Of a stretch of DNA of 64,000 nt, positions 1 through 7,225 are shown in pieces. Each line of letters starts with the position of its first letter. Positions within the stretch are counted from its first letter, which is position 1. The notes under the pieces are model-generated. The model did not search any database. It was not told where the DNA came from and saw only the letters and a list, made by a program, of their open reading frames with translations. A program made the translations under genes and the position numbers. Source of the stretch: a virus; IMG/VR virus record IMGVR_UViG_3300024517_000018, positions 1 through 64,000 of that record. One strand, given 5' to 3'.

Positions 1-81
1 CACCTCCCACCTATCCTACACATGCTCTCGCGAAGGACGTCGACTGTTCCGTCACGCCCTGGTTCTTATGAGGGATTGGGC

Positions 82-267
82 CTACCACGGAAGAGTCTTC
101 ATTTCGTATTCTTCAGATTCCCCAGTCTCAACATCAATGATGCGGAATTTCTTGAGGCAGAATCGGCCCGCCAACCCCTTAGGCCCATTTGTAGTCTTCG
201 ATTCACACGTATCCCACGTTACCCACTCGCCATCAGAGATGGGAACTTGGATCTCAAAGGTTTTCAT
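82..267 (-). CDS. Small hypothetical protein, paralogue of its upstream neighbour
   Basis: This 61-residue protein begins MKTFEIQVPIS and ends in an acidic stretch. The start at 267 is chosen because its ATG overlaps the TGA of the upstream gene (ATGA), which suggests translational coupling. The protein shares the pattern [Y/F]EI[S/Q]VP...EW...[R/K]FR[V/I]..V...E with the preceding gene, so the two look like a tandem duplication. No known domain is recognised. A repeat copy follows the stop codon. Confidence 0.65.
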   Translation of the reverse strand: MKTFEIQVPISDGEWVTWDTCESKTTNGPKGLAGRFCLKKFRIIDVETGESEEYEMKTLPW

Positions 268-509
268 AGCGTTGTTTTCTCTGGACATATGACTGCCTTG
301 AGTGAAGGGTACGCATACCCATGATTCGGATGATGAATGACTCCGTAGTCAAATGTCTCATTGTGAGAGACACTCCGAACCCGGAATCTGGTTAGATACC
401 GGGCCATATAGACTGATGCATCATGGAGGCTTCTGGCGTGTGTGACCTGAGAAACCATCCACTCTGATTCTGTGGAGTCTGTCGGCACTGATATCTCATA
501 ATCGTGCAT
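264..509 (-). CDS. Small hypothetical protein, tandem paralogue
   Basis: This 81-residue protein begins MHDYEISVPTD and resembles the next gene over roughly its first 60 residues. It carries an extra C-terminal tail of about 25 residues that the paralogue lacks. The minus-strand leader reads AGGAACCCGAGCG before the ATG, so the repeat copy at 516-529 appears to supply the ribosome-binding site. Function is unknown. Confidence 0.65.
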   Translation of the reverse strand: MHDYEISVPTDSTESEWMVSQVTHARSLHDASVYMARYLTRFRVRSVSHNETFDYGVIHHPNHGYAYPSLKAVICPEKTTL

Positions 510-520
510 CGCTCGGGTTC

Positions 521-667
521 CTATGAGGGTCTTAGTTCATGGGTCGAGATCTCCCTGTCTGAATAGTATGCGTTGCCATCTTTATGCACGGCCCGGTATG
601 CACAGCGTAGCCCTGTCTCGGATGCGAGCAGAGACAGAAAGCGATTGCAGGCTTCGTAGGGCAGCAT
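521..667 (-). CDS. Possible small ORF ending inside a repeat copy
   Basis: A 48-codon frame starts with ATG at 667 (MLPYEACNRFLSLL) and its TAG stop lies inside the repeat at 516-529. Its composition looks coding, and it fills the gap between two repeat copies just as neighbouring genes do. There is no clear Shine-Dalgarno sequence, so this is only a candidate. Confidence 0.4.
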   Translation of the reverse strand: MLPYEACNRFLSLLASETGLRCAYRAVHKDGNAYYSDREISTHELRPS

Positions 668-724
668 TGCGGGTGATGACCGCAGGGACTATGTCAGACA
701 GGGGAATCCCGACCCATGAGGGGA

Positions 725-1192
725 TTATGCGTTGTCTTCCAGTTCTTCAATCGTGCATCGATATACATACTCTTCCCATTTTGACACGGTTCGAGGCGCA
801 ACCTTGAGAAGCTTGGCGATCTCGGCAGTGGTAAAGATCGTCTTCCTGGGCTTCTCGGGTTCCGGCTCAGGCTCCTGAACGGGAATGGGCTGAAACTCAA
901 ACATCCCGAACGTGTGGCAGTCATAAGAGTACGCCACTTTGTACCAAGCATCCGAAACTGGAACACCGACGACAACGGCCATCTTGTTTGTGTAAAAACA
1001 AGACAGTGACCCAGAAGACTCCAAAGCTTTTTCGACCAGATCGTGCGCGTCGTTCAGGTACTGCAAACGAACGTGATTCCGCGTTGTGATCGGAATTTGC
1101 GACCCGCGATCCCAGGTGTGATCTGGCAACCCGTAGTGCATGTCGCAGATTTCATCACCGAGTGCCCATTCACGGGTTTTGGTCTCAGTCAT
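725..1192 (-). CDS. Hypothetical protein with C-terminal helix-turn-helix
   Basis: This 155-residue protein starts at ATG 1192 behind AGGAGACG. The first 100 residues match nothing I recognise. An EPEPEPEKP linker at about residues 107-116 leads to a helix-turn-helix-like stretch, TAEIAKLLKVAPRTVSKW, of the kind found in small excisionase-type proteins. The domain ends soon after the recognition helix, so the wing may be missing. It could be a regulator of this minus-strand cluster. The reading frame is also open upstream through the repeat, but the AGGAGA site decides the start. Confidence 0.65.
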   Translation of the reverse strand: MTETKTREWALGDEICDMHYGLPDHTWDRGSQIPITTRNHVRLQYLNDAHDLVEKALESSGSLSCFYTNKMAVVVGVPVSDAWYKVAYSYDCHTFGMFEFQPIPVQEPEPEPEKPRKTIFTTAEIAKLLKVAPRTVSKWEEYVYRCTIEELEDNA

Positions 1193-1250
1193 CGCATCGT
1201 CTCCTGGTTCTCATGAAGGGAAGGAACCCATCGCCAGGTTCCCATGAGGG

Positions 1251-1530
1251 GTTAAAGAAAGGGAACAGGAATCCAGATCACTCTCCCACCAGGCCGCTTT
1301 ATCATCGGCAGTGTTAGGCTCACAGTGCCATCTGGTGAGAGCCGGGGGGAAAGGGATTGGATCCTGTTCCTATGAGGGGTTATGTCATACGTCGGTAACA
1401 ATCTTCGTCTCGGTTCAGTCAGCGGGAGTCAGGCGAGGGACTGCTTTAGGTTCTTGTCCGATGGTTTCCCGACGCCACCGATCTTCCAACTGTGTCGTCA
1501 GCCAGGGATTGATCGGGTTCTCGCGAGGCG
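1251..1530 (-). other. Repeat-bounded interval with coding-like fragments lacking starts
   Basis: No gene with a normal start is present here. Two open minus-strand stretches look coding: one at about 1420-1525 whose translation includes NPINPWLTTQLEDRW and ends at a TGA, and one at about 1250-1360 that includes RWHCEPNTADDKAAWWE. Neither has an ATG, GTG or TTG start with a ribosome site. They may be remnants of genes damaged by recombination between repeats, or genes with unusual starts. Confidence 0.3.
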
Positions 1531-1911
1531 CTAGTAGATGATCGGATTCAACAATCCAGCCGCCGCCTCAGCCGCCGCATCGTAATCCGGGAAAATCAAG
1601 TGACAGTGCATCCCATCCTCTGGATCGTCACAGAAGAGATACGATCTCGGGGATTCCTGCAGCACGGCAAAGAAGAGGTTTCTGTCCCCGAATTCCCGAT
1701 TCAGGTCGGCATTCGTTGTCATGCACGGAGTGTCTGCACAATTGACGAATACTCGTTCCCCTGAAACCAGAAGTTCAACACTCAGGTTCCCACGAATCGC
1801 TTCGATGAATTCCTCGACAGAGAGTTCCTCACCTATTTGGTGGACTCGATCCAGATGCAAGCTGATCTTGTCAGCCGATTCGCGCCCTATGGCAATACCG
1901 TCGATTCTCAT
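1531..1911 (-). CDS. Hypothetical protein
   Basis: This is a 126-residue protein of unknown function. The start at 1911 (MRIDGIAIGRES) is preceded by CAGGAGACGATGCAGT. A longer open frame runs upstream to 2187, but there it only translates repeat sequence (PSWEPGDG-like). The C-terminal part is rich in acidic and aromatic residues (FCDDPEDG, FPDYDAAAEAAAG). No motif is recognised. Confidence 0.6.
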   Translation of the reverse strand: MRIDGIAIGRESADKISLHLDRVHQIGEELSVEEFIEAIRGNLSVELLVSGERVFVNCADTPCMTTNADLNREFGDRNLFFAVLQESPRSYLFCDDPEDGMHCHLIFPDYDAAAEAAAGLLNPIIY

Positions 1912-2036
1912 ACTGCATCGTCTCCTGATTGGGGAACCATCGCCTGGTTCCCATGAGGGATTAAGGGGAACGGCATCGCCTCCGTTCCCATGAGGGTTAA
2001 AATGAGCCGGAATTGGATCCCTCTCAAATGAGAGTA

Positions 2037-2174
2037 TCAAGCTGACACCGCAGGGGTCCGGCAAACCTGCGGATCCGTGCCGGTCGCAGCAATGCGGTCT
2101 GTTATTGACCTGCGAACATTGCGTTTGCGTTCCCTCAATGACAGGGACGACCGGCACTCTGTTCCCACAAACAT
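2037..2174 (-). CDS. Possible small basic ORF
   Basis: A 45-codon frame (MFVGTECRSSLSLRERKR) rich in arginine lies between two genes. There is no good ribosome site, and an overlapping frame from GTG 2187 is also open. This is the only candidate content in an otherwise repeat-filled gap of nearly 290 bp. Confidence 0.35.
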   Translation of the reverse strand: MFVGTECRSSLSLRERKRNVRRSITDRIAATGTDPQVCRTPAVSA

Positions 2175-2198
2175 GATTTTCGGTCACACCTCGTGCTT

Positions 2199-2732
2199 CT
2201 AGTCTTCACCCAGACAGGCGAAGCATTCGACACCATTACGATCGCGAACGAGCGACCCGCTGGAGTCTGCACCCAGCAATTCCGGAGTCATCCCGACCAG
2301 TGGAATGCTATCGACACACGGGAAGCTTGCAGGGGCGACGAGATACCGTTTTCCGTCATAGATGAATGAGTCCCCGACCATTGTCGATCGGATTGTCCCC
2401 ACGTGAGTCGGAGCAACCTTTACGCCTGGCCTGGTGTCCCAATACCATCGGTTCCCATGCTGGGTATTCTCCCAAGCGAACTGCACGGCATCTTCCGCCG
2501 GAGTCCCATGAGGGACAGGCAGGAACGCGACCATTTCCCCATTCATCACTACTGTGATCCACGTGTACCGGTCATTGACCGCTTCCTGTGCATCTTTCAC
2601 TGTGACTTGGCCACATGCCACGCGAAGCATTGCAGCCGTGTAACCTTTGGCGAAGGAGGACAGATTGTCCTGATTAGCCTGAAGGAAGGACCACGCTGCC
2701 CCTAAGCCGAGAGTCAGAATCTTGCGAAACAT
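2199..2732 (-). CDS. Hypothetical protein, possibly membrane-anchored
   Basis: This 177-residue protein starts at ATG 2732 behind AGGAGACGTAGCG. Residues 1-17 (MFRKILTLGLGAAWSFL) are hydrophobic after a positive start and could be a signal or anchor. The body contains WITVVMNGEMVAFLPVP and a C-terminal CFAC pair. No family is recognised. Two repeat copies and a GGGAACC hairpin lie upstream. Confidence 0.65.
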   Translation of the reverse strand: MFRKILTLGLGAAWSFLQANQDNLSSFAKGYTAAMLRVACGQVTVKDAQEAVNDRYTWITVVMNGEMVAFLPVPHGTPAEDAVQFAWENTQHGNRWYWDTRPGVKVAPTHVGTIRSTMVGDSFIYDGKRYLVAPASFPCVDSIPLVGMTPELLGADSSGSLVRDRNGVECFACLGED

Positions 2733-2846
2733 CGCTACGTCTCCTGAAAATTACGTTCCCATGAGGGAACAGGAAGGGAACCCATCGCCTGGTTCCCATG
2801 AGTCATATCGTCGGTCGCACCGGGAGCATCGGTTCCCACGAGGGGT

Positions 2847-2984
2847 CTAGTTGTTCTCTTCAAACTGCGCCATAGATTCGTACTCGCAGACGCATTCATA
2901 GCATTCACACTCAGGGTGATGGACAGGATTAATCCTGTCTGCCTCAGAGTCGATGATCAAGCTGATCTGTTCTGCTGTAAGCAT
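2847..2984 (-). CDS. Very small cysteine-containing protein
   Basis: This 45-residue protein (MLTAEQISLIIDSEADRI...) has a CECYECVCEY cluster that could bind a metal. It is neatly bounded by repeat copies at 2831-2844 and 2990-3003, and its TAG stop abuts the first. The leader GGGAACGAAACC before the ATG comes from the repeat and would supply GGGAA as a ribosome site. Function is unknown. Confidence 0.6.
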   Translation of the reverse strand: MLTAEQISLIIDSEADRINPVHHPECECYECVCEYESMAQFEENN

Positions 2985-3004
2985 GGTTTCGTTCCCATGA
3001 GGGA

Positions 3005-3175
3005 CTATTTGATATGCCTGGTATCTTCATCGACATCAGCCTTGTCGATAAAGGCCTTAGCCGCATCCAGATCTTCTCCATCCAGGAAGTGTGATACCTG
3101 TTTGATGGCAGATTCTTTCCCACGACACGCGATCAGAGCACAGATTGATTCGTACTGAACTGCGGTGAGATTCAT
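3005..3175 (-). CDS. Small hypothetical protein
   Basis: This 56-residue protein starts MNLTAVQYESICALIA. The upstream repeat encodes a five-codon mini-frame (ATG GGA ACC AGG TCA TGA) whose stop overlaps this ATG, which would allow translational coupling from a repeat-encoded leader peptide. The sequence is mostly helical and charged at the C-terminus. No family is recognised. Confidence 0.6.
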   Translation of the reverse strand: MNLTAVQYESICALIACRGKESAIKQVSHFLDGEDLDAAKAFIDKADVDEDTRHIK

Positions 3176-3215
3176 GACCTGGTTCCCATGAGGGGGTTTC
3201 GTTCCCATGAGGGGT

Positions 3216-3440
3216 TATCTCATAGGAATCTGGATCTATCTTATCTGCGCCGGAGCCGGCGCTCTCCGCGTGTCCACAACCTGACGTATGTTCAGGTCCA
3301 TTGTTGATACGAACGATCGCGCGTTCAGTAATTGTGCCGTTCACATGAACGAACGGGATCCAGGTCGCGAGTGTGGATTGTTGCCGGTTGCGTGTTGTCC
3401 AGGTGGATTGCGTACGCTGTCCAGGTTGCCGGTTGGGCAT
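3216..3440 (-). CDS. Uncertain open frame containing the 18-bp palindrome
   Basis: A frame starting MPNRQPGQRTQS at 3440 stays open through HVNGTITERAIVRINNGP and an AESAGSGAD stretch encoded by the palindrome at 3246-3263. It then runs without a stop into repeat copies and across the next gene, so its true end is unclear; the end given here is only where repeat sequence begins. Internal near-repeats of GTTGCCGGTTG and GTCCAGGT are visible at 3378-3440. Treat it as a possible or decayed gene. Confidence 0.3.
3246..3263. repeat. 18-bp palindrome copy 1
   Basis: TGCGCC-GGAGCC-GGCGCT matches the dispersed AGCGCC-N6-GGCGCT element except for its first base. In the uncertain minus-strand frame it encodes SAGSGA. 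Confidence 0.75.
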
Positions 3441-3453
3441 TGTGTCCCGATAC

Positions 3454-3490
3454 GAAAAATGCCCGCGCTGATCACATGCCAGCGCGGGCA
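3454..3490 (-). terminator. Rho-independent terminator
   Basis: TGCCCGCGCTG and CAGCGCGGGCA form a perfect 11-bp stem around a 9-nt loop. On the minus strand the stem is followed by TTTTT. It lies about 25 bp past the stop of the 3515-4312 gene and should end that transcript. Confidence 0.85.
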
Positions 3491-3514
3491 GGACGTGTTG
3501 AATTGTCGCGAGTA

Positions 3515-4312
3515 TCATCCCTGGAAGATCAAGCAATCCGGCAAACCTCCGTTGCGGATAGCCTGGATTGTGATTTCCGTACGCTTCGCCTCGCGCCTCG
3601 CGGTTTTCTCCGCCTCGCGCAATCCGTCCGCTTTGCGCCGGTTGTTCGCTCTGCGTTCAGCCTCAATCCGCATTGTTTGAGATCTTGCGGCCTGGCGGGC
3701 ATTTGCCGCGATGGCATTTCCGTCCGTAGTCACTCGCGGCCGGTTGGGATCCCGCGCTTGCATCTTGCCAACTGGGGTTTGATGTCCGTCCGTGCCGGTT
3801 CCATGTGGTGTCGCAAGCTCGGTATCGGCCTGGAATTGCCCGCGAGTTTTCCGCGAACGTTGACACCAGAATAGAAAAGCCTGGCGGGCATTATCGGATC
3901 CCCGAACAACCCAACCGAAACAATCCGCGCGGCAATCGTCTGGATGACTGGTGATTGAATGCGGGATCCCCATATCCGATAGTTTGCGTTGAATCGCAAT
4001 CGCAGTTCTGCGCCGATGTCCGTTCACCTCAACGCGCAGTTCATTGCGGTTTGATGTCTGCGCGTCTTCCCGCGCCGTTAGGCTGGCGTCAGAATCGCCA
4101 GATCCAGCCTCCAACAACAATCTGCGCCCAACGGCTGGCGGGATAATTCCGGTTGATGTTAGGACGCGGGATCCCTCGCGATACCGGCGGACATGTTTAC
4201 CGTTTCCGTCCGCCTCAATCTTGACCGCAATTGCGGGGACAATGCCCGCATCGGGTTTGCGGCCTCCCTGTTTTGTAGACTGTCTGCGCCGGTCTTTCGG
4301 CATACGTTGCAT
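3515..4312 (-). CDS. Basic hypothetical protein
   Basis: This 265-residue protein starts at ATG 4312 (MQRMPKDRRRQ) behind CAGGAGACAAAACC. The first 50 residues and the last 90 are rich in Arg and Lys (for example RRKADGLREAEKTARREAKR, a likely charged helix), which suggests nucleic-acid binding. The central part (NGHRRRTAIAIQRKLSDMG, FGWVVRGSDNARQAFLFW) may be a small folded domain. No family is recognised. Base usage is richer in CG-containing codons than in neighbours on either side. A strong terminator follows it. Confidence 0.6.
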   Translation of the reverse strand: MQRMPKDRRRQSTKQGGRKPDAGIVPAIAVKIEADGNGKHVRRYREGSRVLTSTGIIPPAVGRRLLLEAGSGDSDASLTAREDAQTSNRNELRVEVNGHRRRTAIAIQRKLSDMGIPHSITSHPDDCRADCFGWVVRGSDNARQAFLFWCQRSRKTRGQFQADTELATPHGTGTDGHQTPVGKMQARDPNRPRVTTDGNAIAANARQAARSQTMRIEAERRANNRRKADGLREAEKTARREAKRTEITIQAIRNGGLPDCLIFQG

Positions 4313-4372
4313 GGTTTTGTCTCCTGGGTTTGAGGTAGGTTTTCCCGTACGCCAATCGCCTTGGCGCATGAG

Positions 4373-4401
4373 AAAACCCCGCCAGGTGTTACCCTGGCGG
4401 G
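4373..4401 (-). terminator. Rho-independent terminator
   Basis: CCCGCCAGG and CCTGGCGGG form a 9-bp stem with a TGTTAC-type loop, followed on the minus strand by GTTTTC. It ends transcription of the 4448-4978 gene. Confidence 0.75.
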
Positions 4402-4447
4402 ATTCGGGACGCTAGCGCGGGAAAACCCTCGCGCCCGCTGAACTGGT

Positions 4448-4978
4448 TCAGACTGTCACCAGTTCGGAGGTTGCCAGGGCGCGGACATCGTCCACCTTAG
4501 ATTTACCGTCAACCGGGATTCCGCGCTCGCGGAGCGCTTTGAGCAATTCCGGTTTGGTAGCCTGACTGATCATTTCCGGCGTGATGTCGCCGTTGGTGGC
4601 CTGGCGGGGTTCGGGTGTCGGATTGCGGGGAGGTTCAGGCACCTCCGCCTCAATCGTCACGCCCAATTCCTCCGCGAGGGAATGACCCAGGCGGGACAGG
4701 TTGCGCTTGCCGGTAACCGTCTGCGAAGACGTCAACCGGTCTGAGACTGCGCCTGATGCGTCCGCGAGTGCTGCAGACAGAGTAACCTCAGAGATCTGGC
4801 CAGTTGCGATTGATTCGCAAACTGACTCAACGGACGGGGTCGTTTTCCCCGCGCCAAGATCTAATCGTCGAATTGCGAAATCGGCCTTATCGTCCCGATT
4901 CCGATACGACACCTGGCGACCCGAATACTGAATGTCGCCGTTCGCCTCGTCGCGTTCAACTAGGTTTCGCAAACTCAT
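4448..4978 (-). CDS. Hypothetical protein with SAP/HeH-like C-terminus
   Basis: This 176-residue protein starts at ATG 4978 (MSLRNLVERDEANG) behind AGGAGATTTTGAG. The last 45 residues (PEMISQATKPELLKALRERG, then KSKVDDVRALA) resemble a SAP or HeH helix-extension-helix module, usually a DNA or RNA contact. Before that lies a proline-rich linker (PEPPRNPTPEPRQ). The N-terminal half has no recognised match. Together with the 3515-4312 gene it forms a compositionally distinct pair, each gene with its own terminator. Confidence 0.6.
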   Translation of the reverse strand: MSLRNLVERDEANGDIQYSGRQVSYRNRDDKADFAIRRLDLGAGKTTPSVESVCESIATGQISEVTLSAALADASGAVSDRLTSSQTVTGKRNLSRLGHSLAEELGVTIEAEVPEPPRNPTPEPRQATNGDITPEMISQATKPELLKALRERGIPVDGKSKVDDVRALATSELVTV

Positions 4979-5200
4979 CTCAAAATCTCCTGATGTGATG
5001 CCCGGTTGATAAGGTAGTCGCCAGGGCGGGCATCGAAACCCCACGATACCGGCAACCGGCAACTATGTAATTGCCGGTAGTCGATATCGTTGAGCGAGTC
5101 AGGTTGTAAGGCCTCCCGATTGTCAGGCGTGAATGCCGTTCAACAATCCGGGGTAGCCGATTCCGCGCGACGATCGGTAGGCCGCCGCGCGGCGTCTGCG

Positions 5201-5329
5201 TTAGTCGTCGAGGTGATCAGCGTAAAGTTCGAGCATCTCTGCTTCGTCGTCGCCAATAATCGACGCGACATCGACGCTAGCTTGAGAGTAATCGCGAATC
5301 GCTACCATTAGCTTCTGTCGCTGGGTCAT
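5201..5329 (-). CDS. Very small acidic protein
   Basis: This 42-residue protein (MTQRQKLMVAIRDYSQASVD...) sits behind a strong AAGGAGACCAACT ribosome site. It ends in an acidic stretch (GDDEAEMLELYADHLDD). It is the first minus-strand gene reading left from the control region, so it may be an early product. Function is unknown. Confidence 0.6.
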   Translation of the reverse strand: MTQRQKLMVAIRDYSQASVDVASIIGDDEAEMLELYADHLDD

Positions 5330-5339
5330 AGTTGGTCTC

Positions 5340-5600
5340 CTTGTGTTGTGAGAATTGAGAATCGAAGGATCCAAGTATTCGGTACAAAGATAGGGAAATC
5401 CAGGATCGTGAATTCAGCCGATAATCTGGACGCGAATAAACGAGAATAAACTTCAAATTTTATAGGACACTTAGTTTATATAAACACGTACAGATCCCTG
5501 AATCTGTCATGATATGGCTAAATTTCGTTGTGGTCGTTTGGATTGTTCTTTGATGGATTCCGGAATCGATTATCGGTCAAGGGTCTAATCTGTACTAATT
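5340..5600. promoter_or_regulatory. AT-rich control region with operator-like palindromes
   Basis: This gene-free stretch is much richer in A and T than its surroundings. It holds ACAGAT-CCCTGA-ATCTGT (5490-5507, perfect arms), GTTTATATAAAC (5474-5485, perfect 12-bp palindrome), the inverted pair CCGATAATC (5418-5426) and GATTATCGG (5568-5576), and a direct repeat of GAATAAAC. It lies upstream of the leftward block and before the rightward operon, so it is a good place for a regulator-controlled promoter or an origin. I could not fix a convincing -35/-10 pair. Confidence 0.55.
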
Positions 5601-6325
5601 ATCTAAGTTTATCCGAAATACCGCCAGCGCTTGCTGTTAGTCGCTCAGATGCTCCACGTGGGCCGTCATTGCCGAGTTGACCGATACGCTGGCCAGACTC
5701 GGCAGACGCAGGAGATGAACGCAGAGGCCGCGAGCGAAGAACTAGAAGACGAAGACGAAGACGAAGACGAAGATGAAGACGAGATAGATCCGACCACACG
5801 CTCATGCCAGCAGCTACCCTGCGTGAATCTGCCATCACGTCAACGTATCGCGTGAACGGTACGTGACGCCGCGTAGACTTCGCAGACGATCTCTGTGTGA
5901 ACACTCAGCATGTGCCTGTAGGTGACCTTAACATAGGCGCAGATTGACATAGGCGGGGGTGAACAATAGTGCGCTCTCATGCCCGCCAGGCAGGTATTGA
6001 TGCCTCAGACATCAGTCCTCATTTTTCCCTCAATCCGGTTCATGGAGCACTTTGATGCACCACCTCTATGCACGTGTCGCACATGCTCATACTGAGTGTT
6101 CTCTACACCCGGAAAGAGAGCTTCGCTGCCCTGATCCTGACCGGGTTTTCCTCGATCTGAACCCCGTGGTTGCACCCGTGGTAATCGCCTGATACACTTC
6201 GCTGCATCTGTTGTGTGATGGTCTCGCACGTGGGAATGACGGCGGGGGAGTAGTTAAGGGCGGACCATTTTGTTGAGGGCAACAAATAGGCCATCTTCCT
6301 GACGTCGGGAAAAAGGAGAGCTGAT
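5601..6325. other. Gene-poor region
   Basis: About 700 bp have no convincing gene. Short frames on both strands exist but conflict. At 5745-5780 there are six units of GAAGAC (one as GAAGAT), which in the plus frame from ATG 5715 would encode an Glu-Asp repeat within a 46-residue acidic peptide; its AGGAG abuts the ATG, so I do not call it. A minus-strand frame at 6005-6229 (MRDHHTTDAAKCIRR) is also possible but weak. Confidence 0.5.
5745..5780 (+). repeat. Hexanucleotide tandem repeat (GAAGAC)6
   Basis: Six consecutive GAAGAC-type units occur, the fifth reading GAAGAT. This may be slippage-prone. In the plus frame it encodes alternating Glu and Asp. Confidence 0.85.
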
Positions 6326-6793
6326 ATGAGCGTTAATGTGGGCTGTCGCGGATGCGGCAAGTTTGATTGTGTCTGCGTGAACCGGGGGTCGATGTCCGGG
6401 AGCGAGACGTGTCTGGAAGCTTATCGGCTGAATGAACTATGGAAGTTCGGAGGGGGCCAGACTAAGGATCGATTGGCGGCTGCCCTGGGGTATTCCCCTC
6501 GGCACGTCATGATGTGCGTCTCTGTGGGACGGGCTATGGCGACCTCGGATGATGATGTCCTGGTCGAGAGGCTACATGCTGCGGCGGATATCTCTGCCTC
6601 GCGGGCTGCTAAGGTGCTGGAGGAATATGAGGAAGATGCCCCGTCTGCTATGGAGCGGAGACTTATCAAGGCACGGAAGGCGTATCGCGAAGACAGCGAG
6701 CGCATTAAGTCGCTGGTCGCGATCCTGAAGAATAATCAGGTTCCGGAGTCCCAGTACGAGGAATTAATCAAAGGCAGGCTTCCAGATTCTTGA
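6326..6793 (+). CDS. Hypothetical protein, cysteine N-terminus and helix-turn-helix-like core
   Basis: This 155-residue protein starts at ATG 6326 behind AAGGAGAGCTGAT. Residues 7-17 (CRGCGKFDCVC) form a cysteine cluster that probably binds zinc. Residues 40-70 (KDRLAAALGYSPRHVMMCVSVGRAM) read like a helix-turn-helix, and the rest is charged helix. It is the first gene of the rightward accessory operon and may be a regulator. Confidence 0.65.
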   Translation: MSVNVGCRGCGKFDCVCVNRGSMSGSETCLEAYRLNELWKFGGGQTKDRLAAALGYSPRHVMMCVSVGRAMATSDDDVLVERLHAAADISASRAAKVLEEYEEDAPSAMERRLIKARKAYREDSERIKSLVAILKNNQVPESQYEELIKGRLPDS

Positions 6794-6817
6794 CCCTGTC
6801 TGTTCTCGGTCTACACT
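6790..6817 (+). promoter_or_regulatory. Possible sigma70-type promoter
   Basis: TTGACC and TACACT are separated by 16 bp, about 25 bp ahead of the 6843 gene. This is a moderate consensus match only. Confidence 0.3.
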
Positions 6818-6842
6818 GCATAGCATAAGGAGTAGATTGTAA

Positions 6843-7028
6843 ATGGCCAGGTATCCACGGGGTGAGCCTGAGACTCTTTTTGTTCAGATTGAGCATCGGC
6901 TCGCCTGTGACGAGTGCGGCCAGTTTGCTTCCAAGGTCTATATCGTCGAGCTGCCTCACTCTGGAGATATGACTCCGGGCGACCAGATCTGTGTTTGTTC
7001 TCGATGTGCTCAGAAATATGGGAGGTGA
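6843..7028 (+). CDS. Small zinc-ribbon protein
   Basis: This 61-residue protein has two CxxC pairs (CDEC at about residue 23 and CSRC at about residue 54), as in a zinc ribbon. The leader carries AAGGAGTAGATTGTAA. Its stop is two bases before the next ATG, so the genes are read together. Function is unknown. Confidence 0.65.
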   Translation: MARYPRGEPETLFVQIEHRLACDECGQFASKVYIVELPHSGDMTPGDQICVCSRCAQKYGR

Positions 7029-7030
7029 GA

Positions 7031-7225
7031 ATGGCAAGGCCTCTTGACTATCCGGAAGCGGCAAGGGTTGCTCATCTGTGGCTTGTTGAGTTTTGTGATG
7101 AATCGCTGCCATATCCGGATATGATTGCCGAAGCGGCCCGAAGAGCTTCTCGCGAAATAGACAGCCTGCAGGACGAACTCAAACTTAAGACGGGAGAGTT
7201 TGATGACGCATCCAGTGTGCGATGA
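7031..7225 (+). CDS. Small hypothetical protein
   Basis: This 64-residue, mainly helical protein (MARPLDYPEAARVAHLWLVEF...) starts behind GGGAGGTGAGA. It overlaps the next gene by 23 bp. No domain is recognised. Confidence 0.6.
   Translation: MARPLDYPEAARVAHLWLVEFCDESLPYPDMIAEAARRASREIDSLQDELKLKTGEFDDASSVR

Larger units (their letters stand above)
61..3213. repeat. Short intergenic repeat family, core GTTCCCATGAGGG
   Basis: On the plus strand the core GGTTCCCATGAGGG or a close variant occurs at about 61-74, 516-529, 711-722, 1206-1220, 1237-1250, 1364-1378, 1516-1529 (ATG replaced by GCG), 1946-1959, 1983-1996, 2755-2767, 2791-2802, 2831-2844, 2990-3003, 3181-3194 and 3200-3213. Nearly all copies lie between a stop codon and the next start of minus-strand genes. 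Three copies extend to a hairpin, GGGAACC-(ATCGCCT-like loop)-GGTTCCC, at about 1223-1245, 1931-1952 and 2776-2797. Read on the minus strand, the repeat (CCCTCATGGGAACC) places GGGAA or AGGAA and an ATG just ahead of several genes, so it may work as a leader or ribosome site. Confidence 0.85.

Noticed and set aside
1912-2187. N-terminal extension of the 1531-1911 gene
   Set aside because: The extension only translates repeat sequence, and AGGAGACG lies directly before the internal start at 1911.
61-3213. A CRISPR array, because of the many short repeats
   Set aside because: Spacing is irregular, repeats differ, and coding sequences lie between copies; there are no uniform spacers and no cas genes.
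5599-5904. Minus-strand Arg/Leu-repeat protein
   Set aside because: The frame is a shadow of the GAAGAC tandem repeat and has no ribosome site.
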